NCBI RefSeq assembly: GCF_946478885.1
Contig: NZ_CAMLDX010000058.1
Coordinates: 1 to 22,285 of the forward strand
From: an uncultured Bacillus sp.
GTDB lineage: Bacteria > Bacillota > Bacilli > Bacillales_B > DSM-18226
Direction: 5' to 3'
DNA: 22,285 bases
Part shown: one piece after another, positions 15,148 to 22,285 of the stretch
How the letters are laid out: each line of letters begins with the position of its first letter
Position numbering within the stretch: the first letter of the stretch is position 1
The notes under the pieces: model-generated
The model's input: the letters and a program-made list of their open reading frames with translations, nothing else
The model's database searches: none
What the model was told of the DNA's origin: nothing
Position numbers and translations under genes: made by a program

Positions 15148-15478
15148 CAGAGGGTATTTTGGGGAAGATACCTTCTGCTATAACAGTCCTTTCCGACCAT
15201 GAACGGGGCAGGGAGAAATTACAAATAAGGGGTTAAATATAGATAGTTTTTCAAGAAAAGTTTGGATGGTATTTTGGGGAAGATATCATCCAAATGTTTA
15301 AGCCTTGTCTGTATTTGGGCTATGTATGGGGGATATACAACCAGAAACAGGCAATTGGCATTATAGCTTTTTATCATAGCGCGGTATCGATCAAAGCAAT
15401 GAACGGGATGAAGAGAAAGTCGTCATATATAGGGTGACTGGCAAGCAGGCTTTAGGGGTAAAGTCTGCTTGCTTTTTT
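15148..15478 (+). ncRNA. Candidate structured RNA: series of G-rich-loop hairpins ending in a terminator
   Basis: No protein gene fits here. Hairpin A has a 10-bp stem (15148-15157 with 15168-15177) and loop TTTGGGGAAG. Hairpin B has a 12-bp stem (15261-15272 with 15283-15294) and exactly the same 10-nt loop. The inner pairs next to the loop are shared, while the outer stems differ in sequence and still pair. Hairpin C is a long arm: 15305-15318 pairs with 15341-15354 (one mismatch) and encloses TGTAT/ATACA with a GGGGGAT loop. Hairpin D is a 14-bp stem (15441-15454 with 15459-15472) with a GGGG loop and six T, a terminator. ATGAACGGG occurs twice between hairpins (15199 and 15399). I match this to no known RNA family. 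It may be an independent sRNA or the 3' UTR of the aldolase operon. Confidence 0.45.
15441..15478 (+). terminator. Rho-independent terminator closing the hairpin array
   Basis: GCAAGCAGGCTTTA (15441-15454), loop GGGG, TAAAGTCTGCTTGC (15459-15472), then six T. Fourteen pairs with a single G-U. The T run exists only on the plus strand, which fixes the direction of transcription. Confidence 0.92.
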
Positions 15479-15602
15479 GCTTCTTCTAAAAAACATAGGT
15501 TATAGTATAATAATGAAGATCATTCTGTTGCCAGTGATGTTTCATGATTATATTTGCTGAAAATAAATACAATAAAGCATGAGAAGGGATGGGACGATAG
15601 CC
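15479..15602 (+). promoter_or_regulatory. Upstream region of the small HTH gene
   Basis: A perfect TATAAT (15506-15511) lies about 95 bases before the gene, but no good -35 stands at the expected distance. Nothing else is recognised. Confidence 0.3.
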
Positions 15603-15833
15603 TTGTATTTAACGGTTAAGGAAACGGCGGAGTATTTATCTTTACCAGAAGAAACCATTAATAAATTAATTGCAGAGAATAAGCTTCGTGCTGTATTTGA
15701 CGGAGAACAGTATCTATTGAATAAAGAGCAATTTCATACATATTTGAAACAAATGGAAACATATAAAGAAATGGTTGAAGAGTATTTAAGTGAACCCATT
15801 CCGGAAGACAGAGATATTAAGGATGAGGATTAA
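15603..15833 (+). CDS. Small helix-turn-helix (excisionase-type) DNA-binding protein
   Basis: The 76-residue product starts MYLTVKETAEYLSLPEETIN and continues with KLIAENKLRAVFDGEQYLLNKEQF. This is the MerR/excisionase-like winged helix (IPR010093-type), in which helix 1-turn-helix 2 is followed by a short beta wing. The acidic C-terminus (EEYLSEPIPEDRDIKDED) is probably disordered. Stand-alone proteins of this kind are common in Bacillus chromosomes and are not tied to phage; no integrase is nearby. Start: TTG 15603, preceded by GAAGGGATGGG, gives the family N-terminus. An in-frame ATG at 15579 lacks a ribosome binding site but would add 8 residues. Target unknown. Confidence 0.7.
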   Translation: MYLTVKETAEYLSLPEETINKLIAENKLRAVFDGEQYLLNKEQFHTYLKQMETYKEMVEEYLSEPIPEDRDIKDED

Positions 15834-15844
15834 TGAGTATTGAA

Positions 15845-15888
15845 AAAAGGACTGCCCGATAGAGACAAACTCTCAGGACAGTCCTTTT
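15845..15888. terminator. Bidirectional terminator between the HTH gene and glnS
   Basis: AAAAGGACTG (15845-15854) pairs exactly with CAGTCCTTTT (15879-15888), and inside, GAGA pairs with TCTC. T runs on both strands let it serve the plus-strand HTH gene and the minus-strand glnS. Confidence 0.88.
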
Positions 15889-15901
15889 CTTTTATTAGCT
15901 T

Positions 15902-17566
15902 TTACAGTTTAAAGGAGCTCTTTAATGAAACGGCTAGGTTAAAGACCGGCTTTTCAGGTGTTGTATTTTTTGGATCAACATTGAAATAGCCGTGGCGGAA
16001 AAATTGATATTTATCATGCGGCTTAACATCTTTCATGTTTGGTTCAACAAACCCTTGAACAATTTTCAGGGAGTCTTTATTAACATGATCAAGGAAGGAT
16101 GTGTCTTCACCGGATTTATCAGCAGCTTCCAGTTCCTCATCTTTAATTAACGGCTCGTATAAACGGAACTCGGCCGGCACAGCCTGGCTGGCTTCAACCC
16201 AGTGGATTGTGCCCTTTACTTTACGGCCGGTAAAACCAGTACCGCTCTTTGTTTCAATATCATACGTACAATGCAGTTCTACAACATTTCCGTCCTCATC
16301 TTTGATGATCTCTTCGCATTTGATGAAATACGCGTGTTTTAAACGGACTTCATTTCCAGGGAAGAGACGGAAATATTTTCTCGGAGGATTCTCCATAAAA
16401 TCATCTTGCTCAATATAAATTTCACGGGAGAACGGTATTTGTCTTATGCCCATTTCCGGATTCTCAGGATTGATTTCTGCATCAAGCATTTCCACTTGAC
16501 CCTCAGGATAGTTCGTAATAACCACTTTTAACGGGTGCAGGATAGCCATTGTCCGCGGAGCTTTTAATTTTAAATCTTCACGTACAAAATGCTCAAGCAT
16601 CGCTGAATCAACGGTACCAAAATTCTTTGAAACTCCGGTTTCTTTGACAAATTCGCGAATGGCCTCAGGGGTATAGCCCCTTCTTCGCAGCCCGGAAATT
16701 GTCGGCAATCTTGGGTCGTCCCAGCCGTCTACGTAGCCTTCTTCTACCAGTTTCTTCAGCTTTCTTTTACTCATAACGGTATTAGTAAGGTTTAAACGAC
16801 CAAATTCATATTGTCTTGGTACGTTTTCCATTTCGCATTCAGCTACCACCCAATCGTATAACGGACGGTGATCTTCGAATTCAGTTGTACAAATGGAGTG
16901 TGTAACCCCTTCGATGGCATCTTCAAGCGGATGAGCAAAATCGTACATTGGGTAAATGCACCATTTGTTCCCTGTGCTATGATGGGTTGCATGGAATACA
17001 CGGTATAGAATAGGGTCACGTAAGTTCAGGTTTGGCGAAGTCATATCGATTTTAGCCCGCAGCACCTTACCTCCGTTTTCAAACTCTCCGTTCTTCATTC
17101 GTTCAAACAGATCCAGATTTTCCGCAACAGAACGATTGCGGTAGGGGCTTTCCTCTCCTGGTTCTGTTAATGTACCGCGGTATTCCCGGATTTGTTCAGG
17201 GGTTAAATCATCCACATATGCCTTTTCCTTCTTTATTAAAAGTATAGCGCGCTTGTACATTTCATCGAAGTAGTTTGAAGCATAGTAGAGGCCGTCCCAA
17301 TCAAATCCCAGCCATTGTACATCTTCTAGAATGGAGTCCACATATTCCTGATCTTCCTTCAACGGGTTCGTATCATCAAAGCGCAAATTGGTTTTTCCGT
17401 TAAATTCATCGGCTAATCCGAAGTTGATTACAATCGATTTTGCATGTCCGATATGCAGATAGCCATTTGGCTCAGGAGGAAAACGAGTAATAATCTCATG
17501 ATGTTTTCCTGACTCGATATCTTCTTTTATAATATTTCTAATAAAATTTGATGAATTATGTTCCAA
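15902..17566 (-). CDS. glnS: Glutaminyl-tRNA synthetase
   Basis: The enzyme charges tRNA-Gln with glutamine using ATP. The 554-residue product is the length of E. coli GlnRS. It has the class I signature [15 protein letters not shown] (HIGH at 38-41), the KMSKS loop as VMSKR (264-268), the GlnRS-type RFDDTNP (62-68) and LRDPILYRV, and two C-terminal anticodon-binding beta barrels (about 340-554). The KMSKS and RFDDTNP forms, together with the C-terminal beta barrels in place of the bacterial GluRS helical domain, separate it from GluRS. The start is TTG at 17566, with GAAAGG 10 bases upstream. No T-box stands in the short leader. Most studied Bacillus lack GlnRS and make Gln-tRNA by GatCAB transamidation, so this gene is probably acquired; whether GatCAB is also present cannot be seen here. 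Confidence 0.96.
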   Translation of the reverse strand: MEHNSSNFIRNIIKEDIESGKHHEIITRFPPEPNGYLHIGHAKSIVINFGLADEFNGKTNLRFDDTNPLKEDQEYVDSILEDVQWLGFDWDGLYYASNYFDEMYKRAILLIKKEKAYVDDLTPEQIREYRGTLTEPGEESPYRNRSVAENLDLFERMKNGEFENGGKVLRAKIDMTSPNLNLRDPILYRVFHATHHSTGNKWCIYPMYDFAHPLEDAIEGVTHSICTTEFEDHRPLYDWVVAECEMENVPRQYEFGRLNLTNTVMSKRKLKKLVEEGYVDGWDDPRLPTISGLRRRGYTPEAIREFVKETGVSKNFGTVDSAMLEHFVREDLKLKAPRTMAILHPLKVVITNYPEGQVEMLDAEINPENPEMGIRQIPFSREIYIEQDDFMENPPRKYFRLFPGNEVRLKHAYFIKCEEIIKDEDGNVVELHCTYDIETKSGTGFTGRKVKGTIHWVEASQAVPAEFRLYEPLIKDEELEAADKSGEDTSFLDHVNKDSLKIVQGFVEPNMKDVKPHDKYQFFRHGYFNVDPKNTTPEKPVFNLAVSLKSSFKL

Positions 17567-18053
17567 ACTGAATCAGCCTTTCTTTAAAGTAACGTTGATA
17601 AGAATACTTTTTATTATAGCAAATATATATGAGGCACTAAATGAATTTGTAATATTTCCTTAATATATCCATGTTCATCCAGTCATAAACAAGACACTCC
17701 ACCGACTGGATTCCTAGTTTCATCTTAATAAAAAAAGGAAATACAGCCTGATGTGATGATAAAACAATTGAATTATACCATATTCAACATCCTATGATAT
17801 AAGGAATATGAATGGCCCAATTATTTATATTTAGACTAAGTTCTGTGTCCAATGTCGATGTCAGTAATCTCCGTGCCAGTCATAGCCCTTGATTAAGGCA
17901 TCTCTGCTGCTTGGTTTTGTTACATAAATGTTATGATAATGACATTTTCTGCAAAATGTGGTTTGATACAATACAAGAATATAGAGAAAATCCGTTAAAC
18001 AAAGTAATATTTAAATAGAGAGTAAAAGTAATATTTTCTTTGGGGGCGAAAAA
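17567..18053. other. Divergent intergenic region between glnS and the GTPase gene
   Basis: It holds the glnS promoter (17613-17618) on the minus strand. An 8-bp perfect inverted repeat lies at ATCCAGTC (17677-17684) and GACTGGAT (17704-17711), with a 19-base spacer; CCAGTCATA recurs as a direct repeat at 17679 and 17876. No T run follows the inverted repeat, so it is more likely a protein site or chance than a terminator. For the plus-strand GTPase gene there is no clear promoter; TTGATA near 17963 lacks a good -10. No gene seen. Confidence 0.4.
17613..17641 (-). promoter_or_regulatory. Extended -10 promoter of glnS
   Basis: On the minus strand TGCTATAAT gives a perfect -10 (17618-17613) with the TGn extension. 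The -35 (TTTAGT) is weak, as is common with extended -10 promoters. The start would be about 40 bases before the TTG of glnS. Confidence 0.6.
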
Positions 18054-20771
18054 ATGGCGACGGAACAACAAATGATTGAAAAAATGTTTTACGAAACGTT
18101 TTTGGAGGGAAGTGAGGAAAAGGATCCTGCTGCTGTACTTGGGGAGGCCTACTTTGAAGAACAGAAAAAGGAACTTTCTGACTTGTCAGCTATTCGATTT
18201 GCCCAAGGGGAACTGTACTATCATTATAAGGACTATGAAACGGCTGTTTTTAAATGGGAAAGCATCCGCAGTCAATTAGAACCGTGGGCCAAAAAGAATA
18301 TAGGTGATGCCTATTTTGAACTGGGATGGCTGCCAACTGCTGAGGATGTTTATAAATCAATTGAAACCGATAATATGACCTTAAATACAGAAGTGTCATT
18401 GCAATTATTTTCGCTTTATATTGAGCAGGAGAAACGTGATTTGGCAAGCCAGATTATTAAAGAAGTTGTCATCTTTAATCCGGATTATCCTAATGTGACG
18501 AAATTGGCTCGTGCTTTTTTTGAAGAGCAGCGTGATGGACTGAGTATGGTAGAGCTTGCCATGAATGAGGCTGTGCGTCTGGAATCTGTTCATTGGTTTG
18601 ATGTGCTACAACAATACATTCAAGATGGATATACAAAAGAATTAGATCCCGCTTATTTCGACTATGCACTTCTTTTGCTGGGGCGGATCGATCAGAAGCG
18701 GTTTGAGGAGACGGCAGCCTCCTTATGGAAAGTGTATCAAGCGGGGGAATTACATATTGCTTGGATAACAACAATCAATAGAGTGCTGGATGAATTGGAT
18801 CCTGAAAACATCCATTCTATGAGAAAGATTTCCGAACGATATAAAGAGTCATATTTGCAATTCATTAACGGCAGTTTTTTAATTAAGGAAATATCGGCTC
18901 TGATTCCTCAAATTATGACGAACTGGCTGAAGGTGTCCGACTCAGAAAATGCCCTTACTGCATCTGCAGCAATAACAGCATGGAACGAAATGTTTCCAGG
19001 AACCCTTGCGTCCTCTGTAGTGTATGAAGCAGAAAACCTGATGCTGGAACTGGAAAACCAGAAAAGCGGCTGGAATGATGCCGTTGCGCTCTTGAATGAA
19101 GTATTAAGCTGGGCAGAACAGAAGGGGCTACAATCTTCGAAAACACTTTCCTGGATGGCACAAGAATTGCAAAGTAAGGATACCTTCCGGCTTTTAATGG
19201 TGGGAACATTTGAAAGTGGAAAAGAAGCGGTGATCAACTCGATCATCGGTACTGATTTATTAAGTGAAGAGAGCATGACTACTTTGATGATCGATTATGG
19301 GGAGGATGAGGAAATCTATCAATTAACGGAAACGGATATCCAAAAAGTTGATAGAATGGAAGACATCCCATCATACCGCCAGCAGCGTTCCTTTCATGTG
19401 AAACTGCGGAGCGAGTTTTTACGGCGTTGTCATCTAACTTTAATCAATACTCCTAATTTAAATGGCAAGGAGGAGGTATTGCCTTACCTTCATGCGGCAG
19501 ACGGGATCCTCTTTATTTTGAATGCACATACACCTTTTACCTCTGTTGAGCAGGAGTACTTGCAACAATTCCGAAGGGAGATGCCCGGAATCCCAATTCA
19601 TTTTCTTTTGAACAGGATGGATACAATATATGACGATCGTGAATTGAGACAGCTTGGGGATGTACCGTTGGAGAAAATCAGGCATTTTGAACCTAAAGCA
19701 GAAGTCTTTGCTTTCTCACCTCACTATAGCCATTTTGATCAGTTAAATGAATTTAGGCAATTTTTTACAGCTCATTACAGTAATAAGAGGGCATTGTCTG
19801 AACAAACGGCAAAATTACTTTATTTTGTTAGGGAAATGGTTTCTTACTTATATAAACAGCGGACAGAGAAAGAAAAGGAATTAATAGATTCGATAAAATG
19901 GAATGAAGAAATGCTATTAAAGCTTAATGGAGCAATTAATCAAATGGATGATATTGCATCCCAGAAAGCCATAACATTAAAACGATCCTATCAGGAAATA
20001 AAGGATACAGTCAGAGATGAATTAGAGGATAAAATTCCTGAGCTGCTACGCGAATGCTCGGAAATTATTAAGGAAGATAGTCATTTTGGAAAGATCCATG
20101 TTGAACTTAATGATGAGATGAATCATAGAGTAGAGAAGTATTTACAGAATACGATTATGCCGCAATATTATCAGTTGATTCAGCAATGGATAAGAAATTG
20201 TACAGACGAATTGAAAGCGGAACAGCTTTCCTTAGATGAGATGTGTGAAAGCTTTAATGCCCTGTATGATGAAGACAGGATAACGCTTCAATGCGATTTC
20301 CAGGTGCTTGAATATTGGCAGCGGGATGCAGAAAGGATTACAAGCGGAATTAATTGGGAAGCGATAAACATCATGTCACGCTTCAATCCGGCTCAGTTCA
20401 TATTGAAGAGCGCAGGAAAATTATTGGGGGTGCTTCCGCAAAAGAATTCTGTACTATTTCACAAATACAAGGATTACGTGGAGACTGCCGATTATAAGGA
20501 AGCAACGCAAGCGATTATTGCTCATTTCTTGAAAGAATTCGAACTGTTTGAAAGAAATCTAAGCCGCGATATGAAGTTTTTCTTTAAAAAACCGTTGTCT
20601 ATCTTGGATAAAACAGTGGAAGAATCCCGCGGAAATATTGAGAAAAGCAAGGTAGAATTGGAGAAAATGCGAGAAAATCCTGAGTGGTATCAGGATCCTC
20701 TCATACTATTTGAACTGAAGCTGCGCCAATTTGAATGGCTTAATGAAAAGGAAAGAAGAATCCTGGTTTAA
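18054..20771 (+). CDS. TPR-like repeat plus dynamin-like GTPase with degenerate nucleotide motifs
   Basis: A 905-residue protein. Residues about 30-370 are helical and TPR-like (ELYYHYKDYETAVFKWESI near 53-71; NIGDAYFELGWLPTAEDVYK). At 375-560 a GTPase-like domain follows: P-loop GTFESGKE (384-391, Lys390 kept, but Glu where Ser/Thr normally binds Mg), G3 as NTPN (465-468, not DxPG), and G4 as NRMD (520-523, close to NKxD). Next comes a long Glu/Lys-rich helical region (about 590-740), an apolar stretch (about 768-790, INIMSRFNPAQFILKSAGKLLGV) that could be a membrane paddle, and helices to the end. This order resembles bacterial dynamin-like proteins, but the N-terminal repeats and changed motifs suggest weak or no GTP hydrolysis. 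GGGGGC precedes the ATG. B. subtilis DynA is much longer and different in layout. Function unknown. Confidence 0.7.
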   Translation: MATEQQMIEKMFYETFLEGSEEKDPAAVLGEAYFEEQKKELSDLSAIRFAQGELYYHYKDYETAVFKWESIRSQLEPWAKKNIGDAYFELGWLPTAEDVYKSIETDNMTLNTEVSLQLFSLYIEQEKRDLASQIIKEVVIFNPDYPNVTKLARAFFEEQRDGLSMVELAMNEAVRLESVHWFDVLQQYIQDGYTKELDPAYFDYALLLLGRIDQKRFEETAASLWKVYQAGELHIAWITTINRVLDELDPENIHSMRKISERYKESYLQFINGSFLIKEISALIPQIMTNWLKVSDSENALTASAAITAWNEMFPGTLASSVVYEAENLMLELENQKSGWNDAVALLNEVLSWAEQKGLQSSKTLSWMAQELQSKDTFRLLMVGTFESGKEAVINSIIGTDLLSEESMTTLMIDYGEDEEIYQLTETDIQKVDRMEDIPSYRQQRSFHVKLRSEFLRRCHLTLINTPNLNGKEEVLPYLHAADGILFILNAHTPFTSVEQEYLQQFRREMPGIPIHFLLNRMDTIYDDRELRQLGDVPLEKIRHFEPKAEVFAFSPHYSHFDQLNEFRQFFTAHYSNKRALSEQTAKLLYFVREMVSYLYKQRTEKEKELIDSIKWNEEMLLKLNGAINQMDDIASQKAITLKRSYQEIKDTVRDELEDKIPELLRECSEIIKEDSHFGKIHVELNDEMNHRVEKYLQNTIMPQYYQLIQQWIRNCTDELKAEQLSLDEMCESFNALYDEDRITLQCDFQVLEYWQRDAERITSGINWEAINIMSRFNPAQFILKSAGKLLGVLPQKNSVLFHKYKDYVETADYKEATQAIIAHFLKEFELFERNLSRDMKFFFKKPLSILDKTVEESRGNIEKSKVELEKMRENPEWYQDPLILFELKLRQFEWLNEKERRILV

Positions 20772-20934
20772 GGACATGCTGCCAGCTGCAGAAACTTCAT
20801 TTGTAATAACGGTTATGTATTGAAATTGCCTGCGGGATACACACAAGAGAGAGGCTCGTCAAAACAGCATTCGCTCTAAAGCCTGCAGGCTTTTACAATA
20901 GGCATAGTGCCTGATAAAAAAAGGGTGGGGAAAA
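20772..20934. other. Short spacer with a perfect 16-bp palindrome
   Basis: AAAGCCTGCAGGCTTT (20878-20893) is a perfect palindrome, foldable as a 6-bp stem with a TGCA loop and followed by TTTTAC-like sequence: possibly a weak terminator after the GTPase gene. A second small hairpin, GGCATAGTGCC (20901-20911), follows. No promoter for the next gene is clear, so readthrough is possible. Confidence 0.35.
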
Positions 20935-22285
20935 ATGTTAAAGGAAATGCAGGACAGAGTAAAAAATACGAGCAAGACGCTACGTATGGATATGATTAAA
21001 ACGATATTGAACGAATTTGATGAACAATGTATGAAGCTTGACCATGATATGAGAAAGCTGAAGTATCAGCAAATGATGGAAAGCCCGTTTCGCTTTTTCC
21101 GCGGCAGTGCGTATTTGTTTTACTATGATATGATGCGAATTCCCTTTTCGTTCCATACGCCGGAGGATAAGCCGGTCTGGATTCAAGGTGATCTACACAT
21201 GGAGAATTTTGGTGCGTTTCAAAACGAGCAAGGTGAGATTGTTTTTGATGTGAACGATTTCGATGAAGGATACATCGGTTCTTACTTATATGATGTGCTG
21301 CGAATGTCCGTCAGCATTGCTTTATTTTGTGATGCTTATCCTTTAGGCGAGAAGGAACAAAAAGAGAGAATTATGCAGTATCTGCAGGGATATTATGAAC
21401 AGCTGAAGTGTTTTAAAAAGAAAAAGGACGATCCATTTACATTGACATTTACAAAGGACAATACAACAGGTCCCGTACATAAGGTCTTGAAAAAACTAGT
21501 GAAAAGGCAGAAAGATCATTTATTAAAGGATATTACGTTTATTAATGACGAAAATAAACGTGTATTTGCTTGGTCGGATGAACTTCAGCCGGTAACTCCT
21601 GAGGAAAGGGCAACTCTTGAAAATTTTTCAGAGAGTTATTTCTATTCACTGGATGCCGAAGATAAACAAGACAAATCATTCTACGCCATAAAGGATATTG
21701 CGCGAAAACACGGATCGGGGACGGCTTCAATCGGTTTGGACAGATATTACATACTCGTGGAGGGAGGTAAGGAGGCTAATGGAGTAGATGACTTAGTCCT
21801 GGAGGTGAAGGAAGTCCGAATTCCAATTCCGGCTTATTTCCTGCCGTACAGCGAGCAGTTTTGGGAGAAATATTCTCATCAAGGAGAGCGCGTCATTACA
21901 ACCCAAAAAGCGATGAATCATCTTGAAGACCCTTATTTGGGGTTTTTAACCATTGATAACCGTGATTTCTATGTTAGGGAGCGATCTCCTTATAAAAAGA
22001 AAGTAAAAGCAAAAGATATGAAGAAAATAAAAGATATTGATGAGACATTAAGAATGATGGGGAAAATCACGGCTAAGATTCATGCTAGGGCTGATGTGGA
22101 TTTTCAGGCTGAATTATTCCCATATCATAGCGAGGAGGAAATTCTCAAGGCAATTGGCGGGAATTTTGATAGTTTCTGTACGCAGGTTGTATTTACTGCC
22201 ATGATGTATAAAGAACAGGTGAAGCGTGACTTTGAATTATTCTGTCAGTGGGCGGGAAAGGAATTTGCCAGCAACGAAGCAATGG
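20935..22285 (+). CDS. DUF2252 family protein, kinase-like (3' end beyond the window)
   Basis: An open frame runs from ATG 20935 without a stop for 450 codons to the window edge. AGGGTGGGG lies just upstream. Motifs of the DUF2252 family are visible: FFRGSAYLFYYDM (54-66), WIQGDLHMENFGAF (82-95) and VFDVNDFDEGYIG (103-115). GDLHxEN followed by DxNDFDE is the same arrangement as the catalytic loop and metal site of aminoglycoside-phosphotransferase/protein-kinase-like folds. Later come RKHGSGTASIGLDRYYILVEG and KITAKIHARAD. The protein is therefore probably an ATP-dependent phosphotransferase of unknown substrate, though no activity is established for the family to my knowledge. It is cytosolic (no signal or membrane segment). 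It lies 163 bases after the GTPase gene on the same strand. Confidence 0.85.
   Translation, partial: MLKEMQDRVKNTSKTLRMDMIKTILNEFDEQCMKLDHDMRKLKYQQMMESPFRFFRGSAYLFYYDMMRIPFSFHTPEDKPVWIQGDLHMENFGAFQNEQGEIVFDVNDFDEGYIGSYLYDVLRMSVSIALFCDAYPLGEKEQKERIMQYLQGYYEQLKCFKKKKDDPFTLTFTKDNTTGPVHKVLKKLVKRQKDHLLKDITFINDENKRVFAWSDELQPVTPEERATLENFSESYFYSLDAEDKQDKSFYAIKDIARKHGSGTASIGLDRYYILVEGGKEANGVDDLVLEVKEVRIPIPAYFLPYSEQFWEKYSHQGERVITTQKAMNHLEDPYLGFLTIDNRDFYVRERSPYKKKVKAKDMKKIKDIDETLRMMGKITAKIHARADVDFQAELFPYHSEEEILKAIGGNFDSFCTQVVFTAMMYKEQVKRDFELFCQWAGKEFASNEAM

Noticed and set aside
15097..15478. A second T-box leader in the hairpin-rich region
   Set aside because: AACGGGATGAAGAGAAAG looks like the start of some T-box leaders and GCGGTATCGA faintly like the T-box sequence, but there is no GGGTGGNACCGC and no terminator in the right place relative to a coding start.
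15148..15478. Bacillaceae-1 RNA motif
   Set aside because: As I recall it, that family has RUCCU terminal loops; the loops here are GGGG-containing on the transcribed strand.
15603..15833. Excisionase-like protein as a sign of an integrated element
   Set aside because: No integrase, attachment repeats or phage genes nearby; stand-alone proteins of this type are common in Bacillus chromosomes.
17677..17711. Inverted repeat ATCCAGTC/GACTGGAT read as a terminator
   Set aside because: No T run on either strand and no gene ends nearby.
18908..19276. Minus-strand open frame of 122 codons inside the GTPase gene
   Set aside because: Antisense shadow rich in Ser/Phe; the plus-strand frame is continuous and carries recognisable motifs.
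1..22285. CRISPR array, insertion sequence, tRNA or rRNA genes
   Set aside because: No regularly spaced repeats, transposase frames, cloverleaf sequences or rRNA segments were found on reading both strands.

Overview
The window reads as chromosomal DNA of an endospore-forming Bacillaceae (Bacillus sensu lato). Evidence: an AT-rich low-GC Firmicute base composition, strong AGGAGG-type ribosome binding sites, TTG and GTG starts, a sigI-rsgI locus, a T-box leader, a SleL/YaaH-type LysM + GH18 spore-cortex enzyme, and Rho-independent terminators after most transcription units. There is no rRNA, tRNA, CRISPR array, transposase or phage gene. The sequence starts inside the last codons of a gene (sigI) and ends inside another (DUF2252 family).

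Layout. 1-1188: the tail of sigI overlapping rsgI, then a terminator. 1275-1895: an orphan SAM-dependent methyltransferase. 2012-4400: a self-contained tryptophan synthase operon (promoter, tRNA-Trp-sensing T-box leader with a UGG specifier, trpB, overlapping trpA, terminator). 4827-6104: the LysM-GH18 enzyme, followed by a small inverted-repeat element. 6267-10030: three minus-strand genes (an unknown four-helix membrane protein, a SIMPL/DUF541 protein, a pirin). 10281-11908: a class I/II aminotransferase and a degenerate HesB-like protein. 12230-15096: an IclR regulator with a clear sigma-A promoter and a three-half-site operator candidate, followed by acetaldehyde dehydrogenase (acylating) and 4-hydroxy-2-oxovalerate aldolase. 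These are the last two steps of meta-cleavage catabolism, without the upstream steps nearby. 15097-15602: about 500 bases without a protein gene, holding a series of hairpins that ends in a perfect terminator. 15603-15833: a small HTH protein. 15902-17566 (minus): glutaminyl-tRNA synthetase, unusual for a Bacillus. 18054-20771: a TPR-like plus dynamin-like GTPase with degenerate nucleotide-binding motifs. 20935 to the end: a DUF2252 kinase-like protein, incomplete.

How parts work together. TrpB and TrpA form the alpha2-beta2 tryptophan synthase, and the T-box lets uncharged tRNA-Trp switch the operon on. The IclR regulator probably senses a catabolic intermediate and controls the aldolase/dehydrogenase pair, which would convert 4-hydroxy-2-oxovalerate to pyruvate plus acetyl-CoA by channelling acetaldehyde.

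The best candidates for something undescribed are: the hairpin array at 15148-15478, where two hairpins share an identical 10-nt loop but have different, still-paired outer stems; the TPR-dynamin-like GTPase; and the orphan IclR/dmpFG-type module. All homology calls are from reading the sequence; no search or folding program was run.
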